A program made the position numbers and the translations under genes. A stretch of DNA of 18,982 bases from CAZRIP01 sp964600165 (GTDB lineage Bacteria > Elusimicrobiota > Elusimicrobia > UBA1565 > UBA9628). The first letter of the stretch is position 1, and each line of letters begins with the position of its first letter. Where the stretch lies: NCBI GenBank assembly GCA_964600165.1, contig CAZRIP010000077.1, positions 1 through 18,982 of the forward strand. Reading direction: 5' to 3'. Shown piece after piece: positions 1 through 6,866 of the stretch. Below the pieces are notes generated by a model. The model was not told where the DNA came from, did not search any database, and was given only the letters and a program-made list of their open reading frames with translations.

Positions 1-24
1 GGTGTCAGGAACGGTCGGCGCGCG

Positions 25-3000
25 TCACGGCCAGAAATCGCGGGGATAGAGCCTGATGACGCGCGACGCCTCGCCGCGCTCGCGCACGAAGGCCTCGTAG
101 CGCGCGATCAAGGACTCGGGACCGATGAAGACGGCCGAGGCCGCCGGAGAGGCGGAGACTTTCCCTCCCGGCAGGCCGATCAAGACGCGGCCGAGCGCGG
201 GCTGGAACCGCGCGTTGACCGCCGCGAGCGTGCCGGGCGCGCGCGCGATCTTGAGCAGCGAGGACTTGAACGCGCGCACGACCTCCGGCCGGTTGCCGGC
301 TTGGAGATCGTCGGCCAGGGCGGAGCCGCGGCTGGAGAAGTCCTGTCCCGCGCGGTATTCGTTGAACGCGTCGGCCAGGCTGTATTCGAGCAGCGACGGA
401 TCGTCGAGCTTGAACGAGGCCGCCGTGTCCGCGACGAAGCGCAAGGTCTGAGCCGGATCCGGGCACTTATCCGCGTAGTACGTGGCGCGGCCGACCGAGG
501 CGCCTTGCGCGAGCCCGTTGCCGTACGCGAGGCCGGCGCTCCAAGTCTTCATGTACAGCGAATGCCCCCCTCCGCCGGCGAGCACGCCGAGGGCGAGGGC
601 GTCGAGCAGGTCGTTTTGGCCGAGAGAGCGGTAGTTCGGGGCCGGGGCGGAGACGACGATCGAGCCCGTCTTGCCGCTCTCGTTGACGAGCGCCACGTGC
701 GTCGGGCGCGCGAGGCCCGGGAACCGCTCGCGCAGGCGCTCGAGCACGAGGGGCTCGTGCTTGGGCGGGCTCGATTTCTCGCCGACCGGGAGCTTCGCGA
801 GCAAGTCGTCGAGCGCGCGCGCGGCCGCCGCGACGTTTTCCGCGGAGCCGTTGAGATGCGCGCGCGCGCCCGCGCGCACGAGGACGCGCCGCGCGACGTT
901 CTGGAGCCGCCTGATCGTTTCCTGCGAGCGGCCGAGATCCGCGAGATAGTCGTCGACCAGCCGGCGCAGGTCGCCGCGCCAGGAATCGTCCGGAAGATGC
1001 GAGAACTCCCAGCGCAAGTATTCCCCGAACTCTCCCGGCACGGCGGCGAGCCTTTTTTCGGCCTCGGCGCGATCCGGGGCGTCCGCCGCGAGCCGCGCCG
1101 CCGCCGCCGTCGACTTGATGACCTCGAGCTCCGCGGGGCTGGGCTCCTCGAGACGCCAACGCAGGCGGTTGAGGTCCCGCATCGCGGTGAACGGGCTGAT
1201 CGCGTGCATGTACAGCGGCTTGTCTTGATTGCGATAGGCCGCCGCCGCGTCCTGCACCCACGACTCGTCGTCGCTCTGGAAGATCGCGCGGCGCGTCTGG
1301 AGGATCGACGTGATCTGAGACTTCAAGCCGTCGCGCGACTGCAGGGACAAGTCCGGGCGCAGGATGTAGTTGGCCAGCCAGCCGGTCGCGGCGGGGATCT
1401 CCGCGGCGCTCGAGGCATGAGCGGTGAAAACGAGCTCGGCGCGGTCGGTGTCGCCGTCGGCGACGACGTCGACCTCCGCGCCCCAGATATCCGAGGTGAC
1501 GCGGTCGTAGGCCTTGTTCGGGTCGAGCTTCTCGCCGGCCGCCGTCAGCACGCCGACGCCGCGGATCGCCGAGGCCAGCGCGGGCATGAGCTCTCGATCC
1601 TTCGCGTCGATCCCGTTGAGGTCGAAGGCCACGGAGACGTCGGTAAACGGCGTGTCGAAGCGCGTGACGACGAGCGGCGGCCCCGAAGGCAGGCGCGTCT
1701 CGCTCCAATCGATCTTGTCGAGCTCGAGCGGCGGCTCGCGCAGGAACGACGGGCGCTCTTGCGCCGCCGCGAGGGCCTCGAGCCGGGCCGTCGTCGAGGC
1801 CGTCTCGGCGCGATAGCGCTCGAGCGCCTGGGCCTCGGGCAGCTTGTACTCGGCCTCGAGCCGCTCGACCTTCGCGCGCAGGCGTTCCACCTTATGTTTT
1901 TTCTGGAGCTCCAAGAGACCGGGATCGGGCGCGGCGGCCGAGACGTACGGCGGCTCCAGCATGCCGGCGCGCTCGAGCGGCGCGGCCCAGGGATTCTTGC
2001 CGTCTTTCAGGTCGGCCGCGAGGCGGTCGAGCGCGGCGTCGTCGCTCAACGACTTCTCGAACGCGGGCTCGAGGGCGAGCTGGTCGAGGTAGCGGTGCCA
2101 GCTCGTGTCCGTCGAGCGCTCGCCGAAGCGCGGCGGGCCCTCGAGCCAGCGCGCCGTGGCGCGATGATGAGAACGGATGCGCGCGAGCGCTTTCTCGGAG
2201 ATCTCGGCGAGGCTCGGCGCTCCCGGCTTGAGATCGCGCAGCCAGCGCACGCGCTCCATGATCGCGTCGCGCAGCGCGCCGAGCGTCTCCTGCGTGAGCG
2301 CGGCGGCCGGAAGGCCGGAGATCTGGGCCGAGACGTACGAGGCGGGCACGGCTTGCGCGCCGATGCTCCAGCTCGGGCTCGGCGCTCCGGGCACGACCTT
2401 GCGCACCGGCTTGTCGAGGTAGTCGCCGGCCAGGAACGGGATGTCTCCGGCGATCAGCTCGAGCGCGAGGTCGAGGCGCGTCTTTTCCTCGGCGCGCAGC
2501 GTCGGGACCGCCGGCCAGACCAGCAAGGCGTCTTGCGGCGCCGTCGCGTCGCTCGACGGATACGCGCCGACGCGGATCTCGCGCTCGGCGAGCGGGCGAA
2601 ACGGCGGAAGGTCCCGCGGCTCCGCGGCCGGCGTCGGCGGCTCGAGCCGGGCGATCGCGGAGTCGAGCCGGACCAGGAAGTCGGCCGCCGACCAATCGCG
2701 CGGCAGCGCCGCGATCAGCTCCATGCGGCTATCCAGCCGATAGTGCGCGTCGTGAAAATCGCGGATGGCCTTGGGCGTCAGCTCCCAGATGCCGTCCGGC
2801 GCCCCCCCTTGGTTTCGCGCGAGCGGGTGATCGGCCCCGAAAAGCATCCGGCCGGCCTGGTCCCAAAAAACGGTCGCGGGCTGCTCCATGCGCGAGACCA
2901 TCTCCGTGTAGACCGTGCCCGCTTCCTCGAGCTTGAGCTTGCCGTCCTCTTCGAGCGCGACGTCGTGCGCGACCTCGCGCCGGATCTCCTCGTCGGTGAA

Positions 3001-3456
3001 ATCGGGGCGGATCAGCGCGCCGAGAAAGACGTCGAGCAGCTCGTAGAACTCGGCGGGGCCGGCCGCGCTCGAGAACTGATAGTTGGTGATGTCGTGGTCG
3101 GTGCCGGCCGTGTATTGGCCCATGCGCACCGGCATCAGAGTGTTCAGCCGGCGGCCCGAGGCGCCCTTGCCGAGCAGAAGGTGCTCGAGGGTGTGAGGCG
3201 CGCCCCGCTCGTCGTCCGGCGGCGCCTTGAAGTCGACCGAAACCTGCGGCACCGAGTCGAAGTAGAGCACGTCGACGACGGCGCCGCCCTTGTGCCGGAA
3301 GCGCGCGCCTTTCGGCGCGCCCGACGCGTCGAGATAAAGCGCCTCGGTTTGGAACGAGCCGACGGCCTGGCCCGGCTTGAGCGAGGCGAGGTCTCCCGGC
3401 CCGGCGGCGCACGCGAGGGAAACGGCCGCGGCGGCGAGGCTCAGGAGGGCGGGCAT
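25..3456 (-). CDS. Secreted M16C-type zinc metallopeptidase (presequence protease/insulinase-like)
   Basis: An 1143-residue protein of the pitrilysin superfamily, subfamily M16C (PreP-like), which degrades peptides inside a closed two-half chamber. The inverted zinc motif HTLEH is at residues 88-92 (zinc ligands His88 and His92, catalytic Glu91). The distal zinc ligand is probably Glu185 in a VYTEM segment, about 93 residues later, as in PreP. A charged, probably helical hinge lies near residues 515-570 and a second M16-like half follows. The N-terminus is a signal peptide (hydrophobic LLSLAAAAVSLACAA, likely cut after ACA), so it should act in the periplasm or outside. It is somewhat longer than typical PreP (about 1000 residues). 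I chose the ATG at 3456; an in-frame TTG directly before it is possible. No Shine-Dalgarno is visible and the start is 13 nt after the tRNA-Gly CCA end, so it probably shares the tRNA transcript. Family is firm; substrate unknown. Confidence 0.9.
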   Translation of the reverse strand: MPALLSLAAAAVSLACAAGPGDLASLKPGQAVGSFQTEALYLDASGAPKGARFRHKGGAVVDVLYFDSVPQVSVDFKAPPDDERGAPHTLEHLLLGKGASGRRLNTLMPVRMGQYTAGTDHDITNYQFSSAAGPAEFYELLDVFLGALIRPDFTDEEIRREVAHDVALEEDGKLKLEEAGTVYTEMVSRMEQPATVFWDQAGRMLFGADHPLARNQGGAPDGIWELTPKAIRDFHDAHYRLDSRMELIAALPRDWSAADFLVRLDSAIARLEPPTPAAEPRDLPPFRPLAEREIRVGAYPSSDATAPQDALLVWPAVPTLRAEEKTRLDLALELIAGDIPFLAGDYLDKPVRKVVPGAPSPSWSIGAQAVPASYVSAQISGLPAAALTQETLGALRDAIMERVRWLRDLKPGAPSLAEISEKALARIRSHHRATARWLEGPPRFGERSTDTSWHRYLDQLALEPAFEKSLSDDAALDRLAADLKDGKNPWAAPLERAGMLEPPYVSAAAPDPGLLELQKKHKVERLRAKVERLEAEYKLPEAQALERYRAETASTTARLEALAAAQERPSFLREPPLELDKIDWSETRLPSGPPLVVTRFDTPFTDVSVAFDLNGIDAKDRELMPALASAIRGVGVLTAAGEKLDPNKAYDRVTSDIWGAEVDVVADGDTDRAELVFTAHASSAAEIPAATGWLANYILRPDLSLQSRDGLKSQITSILQTRRAIFQSDDESWVQDAAAAYRNQDKPLYMHAISPFTAMRDLNRLRWRLEEPSPAELEVIKSTAAAARLAADAPDRAEAEKRLAAVPGEFGEYLRWEFSHLPDDSWRGDLRRLVDDYLADLGRSQETIRRLQNVARRVLVRAGARAHLNGSAENVAAAARALDDLLAKLPVGEKSSPPKHEPLVLERLRERFPGLARPTHVALVNESGKTGSIVVSAPAPNYRSLGQNDLLDALALGVLAGGGGHSLYMKTWSAGLAYGNGLAQGASVGRATYYADKCPDPAQTLRFVADTAASFKLDDPSLLEYSLADAFNEYRAGQDFSSRGSALADDLQAGNRPEVVRAFKSSLLKIARAPGTLAAVNARFQPALGRVLIGLPGGKVSASPAASAVFIGPESLIARYEAFVRERGEASRVIRLYPRDFWP

Positions 3457-3469
3457 CAAGTGGGAGATC

Positions 3470-3543
3470 TGGAGCGGGCGATGGGAATCGAACCCACGTC
3501 TGGAGCTTGGGAAGCTCTCATTCTACCATTGAACTACGCCCGC
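3470..3543 (-). tRNA. tRNA-Gly (anticodon CCC), CCA encoded
   Basis: A complete 74-nt cloverleaf reads on the minus strand. The acceptor stem GCGGGCG pairs with CGCCCGC, followed by discriminator U and an encoded CCA (3470-3472). The D arm has the usual AATGGTA loop, the anticodon loop is TTCCCAA (anticodon CCC) and the T arm is GTGGG-TTCGATT-CCCAT. From memory it closely resembles E. coli glyU. The outer anticodon-stem pair (27-43) is an A-C mismatch. The tRNA lies between the iron transporter gene and the M16 peptidase and probably heads the peptidase transcript. Confidence 0.96.
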
Positions 3544-3551
3544 GCCCGTCC

Positions 3552-3580
3552 ATTTTAGCCCGAAACGCCGTCGACGTCAA
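3552..3580 (-). promoter_or_regulatory. Sigma-70-type promoter of tRNA-Gly and the M16 peptidase gene
   Basis: On the minus strand, TTGACG (3580-3575) and TAAAAT (3557-3552) are separated by exactly 17 nt, each one mismatch from consensus. The expected start is near 3545, two or three bases before the mature tRNA 5' end at 3543. The element sits in the 41-nt gap after the transporter stop codon. No other promoter space exists before the peptidase gene. Confidence 0.75.
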
Positions 3581-3584
3581 GGCT

Positions 3585-4547
3585 CTACGGCGCCACGCCC
3601 CAGAGGCTCTTGGTCAGCACGCCGATCGCGTAAGTGATCGCCACCGCCGCGGCCATGATCGCGACGTTGAGGGCCACGCGCTTGCGCGCCTCCATCCCGG
3701 AAAGAAAAGCGAGGACGAGCGAGACGATCGAGATCATCGCCGCGGCGGCGAGCGCGGGACCGAGGAGGCTCGTCGCGCCGAAGAAGACCGGCAGGACGGG
3801 GATGACGGCGCCCAGGAAATAGCTTCCGCCGACCAGCGCGGCGGAGCGCAGCGGCCGCGCGCGCGCCCCCAGGCGCGCCTTCCCCCCCATGAACGCGGCC
3901 TTGCCGTCCTCGATCGACTGGACCTCGCGCTCGGAGTTCGAGGCGACGTAGGCTCCGGCCGCCATCGAGATGGCGCCGGCGGCGGCGACGCTCGAGCTCG
4001 CCATCAGCACGAGTCGAGGGTCTCCCAGCGAGGCGAAAAAGCCGCTGACGGCGCCGAGGATCTCGACGAGGCCGTCGTTGAGCCCCAAGAAGATGCTGCG
4101 GATCGCGTCGGGGTCGATGCGCCGGGCCGCCGCTTGCAGCACGATCGTGTCCTCGTGCTCGAACTCGTCGCGCAGGATGCCCGCGAGCGCTTTCTCGATC
4201 GGCTGGCCTTTCGACGCCGACCACAGCGCGAGGTACTTGCGGATGCCGTAGATCTCGATGGCCTCGAGGACGAGATGGATGGCCGGATCGCCGAAGACCC
4301 GGCAAAGCGCCGACAGGACGGCGAGCTTGAGCCGGCGCGGCCAGTCGAGCTCGGCCTTGGGCTTCTTGAAGAAATCTTTCCAGAACTGAAGGTGGCGCGT
4401 CTCGACGGCGACGAGCTCGCCGAGCATCTTCTCCGTCGGGCCCTTGGCGTGGCGCCGCAGCTCCTGGTAGAGCGTCAGGTCGAGCAGCTCGTCGAGGATC
4501 AGCTCGTCGCCGCTCGGCACGCGCGTCATGGTTGCCCATTTAAGCAT
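3585..4547 (-). CDS. Ferritin-like domain fused to VIT1/CCC1 iron transporter (MbfA-like)
   Basis: A 320-residue two-part membrane protein. Residues about 15-140 form a ferritin/erythrin-like helical domain with two ExxH metal motifs (Glu49/His52 and Glu128/His131) and further acidic residues at 95 and 98, suited to a di-iron site. Residues about 150-318 are a VIT1/CCC1 domain with GLNDGLVE (155-162), the SMAAGAYVA stretch after TM2 (194-202) and about five membrane segments. Related fusions such as MbfA of alpha-proteobacteria export iron and protect against peroxide; that role is inferred here. The ATG at 4547 gives the longest product; ATG 4529 (MTRVPSG) is equally plausible, and neither has a clear Shine-Dalgarno. 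It is divergent from the barrel gene with only 26 nt between start codons, so their control regions must overlap coding sequence. Confidence 0.87.
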   Translation of the reverse strand: MLKWATMTRVPSGDELILDELLDLTLYQELRRHAKGPTEKMLGELVAVETRHLQFWKDFFKKPKAELDWPRRLKLAVLSALCRVFGDPAIHLVLEAIEIYGIRKYLALWSASKGQPIEKALAGILRDEFEHEDTIVLQAAARRIDPDAIRSIFLGLNDGLVEILGAVSGFFASLGDPRLVLMASSSVAAAGAISMAAGAYVASNSEREVQSIEDGKAAFMGGKARLGARARPLRSAALVGGSYFLGAVIPVLPVFFGATSLLGPALAAAAMISIVSLVLAFLSGMEARKRVALNVAIMAAAVAITYAIGVLTKSLWGVAP

Positions 4548-4573
4548 GTTTTTGAGAGAATTGGCGTGGACCC

Positions 4574-5269
4574 ATGAGATTGCTTCTGGCGTCGGCCTTG
4601 GCCCTGCTCGCCGCGCGCGCGAGCGCCGCCGGCGGCTATTACGACAAGGGCTACCGCACCGGCAAGTGGGACATCGGTCTTCATCCCGGCTGGGCCATCC
4701 CCATCTCGAAGACCAGCGACGTCATGGGCACCTCCTGGGCCATGACTTTCAACGGAGGCTACCAGTTCGCCGACGCCGCCACCGTCGGGATCGACTGGGG
4801 CTGGCAGTTCAAGCACAAGGTCCACGGCACGGCGCGTCCCGGCGGCGAGTACGCCGCCGACTACGACGGCGACGGCAGCGTCGACGTCGTGCCGTTCAAC
4901 TCGACGATCCACTACGTCATCATGAACCTGACCCCGTTCATCAAGGTCGGGCCGTGGCTCGAGGGCTTCGGCTACCATTGGCGGCCGTACGGCGTGGCGG
5001 GCGCCGGCTTCTATCACGAGTGGACCAACTCCGGCACGGTCGACATCCAGGGAAACGACCGCGTCAGCGGCAACCCGGTCGGCCCCGTGATCTTCCGGCG
5101 CGACACGAGCTCGAACTCGTATCTCGGCGTCAACGTCGGCACCGGCTTCGAGGTCCAGGTCGACGAGAACGCCGCCGTCGGCTTCGACCTGCGCTACACC
5201 CGCATCTTCCGGCCGATCTACGACTGGGACTTCATCACGCCGTCGATCCGCGTCCTCTATCTTTTTTGA
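4574..5269 (+). CDS. Small outer-membrane beta-barrel protein
   Basis: A 231-residue exported protein of no named family that I recognise. It begins with a signal peptide (MRLLLASALALLAARASA, cleavage after ASA), then shows alternating aromatic/polar strands typical of an 8- to 10-strand barrel, and ends in VLYLF. The terminal phenylalanine matches the outer-membrane insertion signal recognised by BamA. Repeated segments such as GWAIPIS, MTFNGGYQF, WRPYGVAGAGF and GVNVGTGFEV resemble OmpW/OmpA-like barrels. An acidic DYDGDGSVD segment around residues 96-104 looks like a calcium-binding loop placed in an extracellular loop. It is divergent from the iron transporter; the PuuD-like gene follows 59 nt downstream. 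Function unknown. Confidence 0.8.
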   Translation: MRLLLASALALLAARASAAGGYYDKGYRTGKWDIGLHPGWAIPISKTSDVMGTSWAMTFNGGYQFADAATVGIDWGWQFKHKVHGTARPGGEYAADYDGDGSVDVVPFNSTIHYVIMNLTPFIKVGPWLEGFGYHWRPYGVAGAGFYHEWTNSGTVDIQGNDRVSGNPVGPVIFRRDTSSNSYLGVNVGTGFEVQVDENAAVGFDLRYTRIFRPIYDWDFITPSIRVLYLF

Positions 5270-5276
5270 CGGCCGG

Positions 5277-5306
5277 TTGACGGTCCCACCGGGAAACTGA
5301 TAGCGT
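5277..5306 (+). promoter_or_regulatory. Candidate promoter for the PuuD-like/CDGSH pair
   Basis: TTGACG (5277-5282) is followed after 18 nt by an extended -10-like TGATAGCGT (5298-5306, -10 hexamer TAGCGT). The -35 is good but the -10 matches only TA and the final T. It lies in the 59-nt gap after the barrel gene and would give a leader of about 15 nt carrying the AAGGAGG ribosome site. It may instead be read through from the barrel gene. Confidence 0.35.
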
Positions 5307-5317
5307 CTGTGCTTATT

Positions 5318-5326
5318 AAGGAGGGG
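5318..5326 (+). promoter_or_regulatory. Strong ribosome binding site of the PuuD-like gene
   Basis: AAGGAGGGG lies just before the ATG at 5329, with GGAGG spaced 4 nt from the start. It fixes the start codon and is the clearest Shine-Dalgarno in the window. Confidence 0.85.
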
Positions 5327-5328
5327 CC

Positions 5329-5916
5329 ATGAACAAAATAGAGTTTTTCTTCCGCTGGCTGCACGTCATCGCCGGCGTCACGTGGATCGGGCATCTTTAC
5401 TTCTTCAACTTCGTCAACGTGCCGCTCCAGGCGGCGCTCGACGACTCGACCAAGCCCAACGTCAACCCCAAGCTCATGCCCCGCGCGCTGTGGTGGTTCC
5501 GCTGGGGCGCGATGGTGACTTTCCTGAGCGGCTTGCTGCTGTTCGCGCTCAATTACGCCTACGTCCCCGGCATGGGCTTCGGCTGGCCGGGCTTGAAGGC
5601 CCCGACGACGTGGATCATGATGGGCATGACCTTCGGCGTCATCATGTGGTTCAACGTCTGGTTCATCATCTGGCCGATCAACAAGGGCATCGCGCTCAAG
5701 ACGATCACCGGCGACGCCGTCGCCGCGAAGCGCCGCACGGCTTATCTCGCCTCGCGCACCAACACGTATCTGTCCGGCCCGATGCTCTTCGGCATGCTCG
5801 GCGCGGGACACGGAGGCGCGGGCGGCGCGACGTCCATCGTCTACGCGCTCGTCATCGGCCTCGCGGCGATGTTCGTCGCGATCTTCCACTCCACCAAAGT
5901 CGGGAAGTCCTTCTAG
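5329..5916 (+). CDS. PuuD-like (urate oxidase N-terminal family) membrane protein, stand-alone
   Basis: A 195-residue integral membrane protein resembling the membrane part of urate hydroxylase PuuD (Urate_ox_N family). Seen directly: the RWLHVIAGVTWIGHLYFF opening (residues 9-26) with His12 and His22, a long WFNVWFIIWP segment (107-116) followed by a positively charged loop, and four or five membrane helices (about 5-27, 58-78, 93-118, 150-188). The proteobacterial PuuD enzyme carries a C-terminal cytochrome c domain with CXXCH; none is present here, so urate oxidation should not be assumed. The conserved histidines could bind haem b (inference). The stop codon is 2 nt before the CDGSH gene, so the two are translated together. 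Confidence 0.8.
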   Translation: MNKIEFFFRWLHVIAGVTWIGHLYFFNFVNVPLQAALDDSTKPNVNPKLMPRALWWFRWGAMVTFLSGLLLFALNYAYVPGMGFGWPGLKAPTTWIMMGMTFGVIMWFNVWFIIWPINKGIALKTITGDAVAAKRRTAYLASRTNTYLSGPMLFGMLGAGHGGAGGATSIVYALVIGLAAMFVAIFHSTKVGKSF

Positions 5917-5918
5917 CC

Positions 5919-6167
5919 ATGGCCGAAGAACCGAAGTGCGCTCAGAAGGCGCCGTTCGTCGTCGACGAGCAGCCGGGCCGCAAGGCCTGGTGCGCGTGCG
6001 GCCATTCCGGCAAGCAGCCCTATTGCGACGGAGCTCATGCCAGGAACAACACCGGAATGAGCCCGGTCGTCGTCGAGGTCGCCGAGGGCAAGAAGATCGC
6101 CTGGTGCGGCTGCAAGCACAGCAAGAACAAGCCGTACTGCGACGGCTCGCACCGCACGCTGCCTTAG
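5919..6167 (+). CDS. Double CDGSH-type iron-sulfur protein
   Basis: An 82-residue protein with two complete CDGSH 2Fe-2S motifs (C-x-C-x2-S-x3-P-x-C-D-G-[A/S]-H). The first uses Cys25, Cys27, Cys36 and His40 (CDGAH variant); the second uses Cys63, Cys65, Cys74 and His78 (canonical CDGSH). Each should hold one redox-active 2Fe-2S cluster with 3Cys-1His ligation. There is no signal peptide or membrane segment, so it is cytoplasmic, unlike mitochondrial mitoNEET. The ATG follows the stop of the PuuD-like gene by 2 nt, which implies translational coupling and a possible electron-transfer partnership with that membrane protein (inference). Confidence 0.93.
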   Translation: MAEEPKCAQKAPFVVDEQPGRKAWCACGHSGKQPYCDGAHARNNTGMSPVVVEVAEGKKIAWCGCKHSKNKPYCDGSHRTLP

Positions 6168-6187
6168 TCTAACGTCGGCCTCGCGCC

Positions 6188-6229
6188 GAAAAAACTCGAC
6201 TTACCCCGGGGTAAGTCGAGTTTCTTATT
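6188..6229. terminator. Bidirectional intrinsic terminator
   Basis: A perfect 16-bp inverted repeat occupies 6192-6223 (arms 6192-6207 and 6208-6223, CCGG at the centre). It is followed by TTTCTTATT on the plus strand and by six T on the minus strand. It lies between the converging CDGSH gene (stop 6167) and folE (stop 6256), so it can end both transcripts. Confidence 0.9.
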
Positions 6230-6254
6230 GCGGCGATACGCCGCGCGGCGGATG
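6230..6254. repeat. Short GC-rich hairpin sharing a core with the 10.35 kb palindrome
   Basis: GCGGCG (6230-6235) pairs with CGCCGC (6239-6244) across an ATA loop; the overlapping 6239-6250 segment is also self-complementary. The 16-nt string CGCCGCGCGGCGGATG at 6239-6254 recurs exactly at 10350-10365 inside the first palindrome after rubrerythrin. Confidence 0.5.
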
Positions 6255-6255
6255 A

Positions 6256-6855
6256 TCAGTGACGGATCAGGGACAAGAACTCTTTTCTGGTCCTTTCGTC
6301 CTTGCGGAAGACGCCGAGCATGGCGCTCGTGACGGTGGGCGAGAGCAGGCTCTCCGCGCCGCGCATCTCCATGCAGAGATGGCGCGCCTCCAGGATGACG
6401 CCCACGCCGAGGGGCTTGAGCTTGCGCATCAGCGTCTCGGCGATCTGGTTCGTCATGCGCTCCTGGACTTGCAGACGCTTGGCGAAAATATCGACGAGCT
6501 TCGGCATCTTGGACAGGCCGATGATGCTCTGGTCCGGGATGTAGGCGACGTGCGCCTTGCCGAAGAACGGCAGCATGTGGTGCTCGCACATCGAGTAGAA
6601 CGAGATGTCCTTGACCACGACCATCTCGTTGTAGGTCTCGTGGAACAGCGCGTCGTTGATCATCTTGTCGACGTCGGCCTCGTAGCCGGACGTCAGCTCG
6701 AGGAGCGCCTTGGCGACGCGGTGCGGGGTCTTGAGCAGCCCCTCGCGCGACGCGTCCTCGCCGAGGAGCTTCAAGATCGCCTCGACGTGCGACGTGAGCT
6801 CCTTGGTGCACTCGCCCCGCAGCATGGGCTTCGGGTTGAGCTTGTCGACTCTCAT
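6256..6855 (-). CDS. folE: GTP cyclohydrolase I
   Basis: A 199-residue enzyme that opens GTP to 7,8-dihydroneopterin triphosphate, the first step of folate (and of queuosine or pterin) synthesis. The zinc site is intact: Cys90 in the CEHH motif (90-93) and Cys161 in ARHLCMEMRG (157-166), with His92, His93 and His159 also in place. The phosphate-binding IIGLSKMPKLV block is at 111-121. The ATG at 6855 has a Shine-Dalgarno-like AAAGGGA (6867-6861) 5 nt upstream, overlapping the stop of the aminopeptidase gene 11 nt away. It is the last gene of the minus-strand run and ends at the bidirectional terminator. The length is typical for the bacterial type IA enzyme. Confidence 0.97.
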   Translation of the reverse strand: MRVDKLNPKPMLRGECTKELTSHVEAILKLLGEDASREGLLKTPHRVAKALLELTSGYEADVDKMINDALFHETYNEMVVVKDISFYSMCEHHMLPFFGKAHVAYIPDQSIIGLSKMPKLVDIFAKRLQVQERMTNQIAETLMRKLKPLGVGVILEARHLCMEMRGAESLLSPTVTSAMLGVFRKDERTRKEFLSLIRH

Positions 6856-6866
6856 GCCGTTCCCTT

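Noticed and set aside
301..3558. Very long open frame on the plus strand opposite the M16 peptidase
   Set aside because: Its translation is Arg/Glu/Val/Asp-rich with no recognisable motif, the typical mirror of a GC-rich gene. The minus strand carries a zinc motif and signal peptide.
5329..5916. Annotation of the membrane protein as a functional urate hydroxylase
   Set aside because: The C-terminal cytochrome c domain of PuuD is absent and no purine-degradation gene is nearby.
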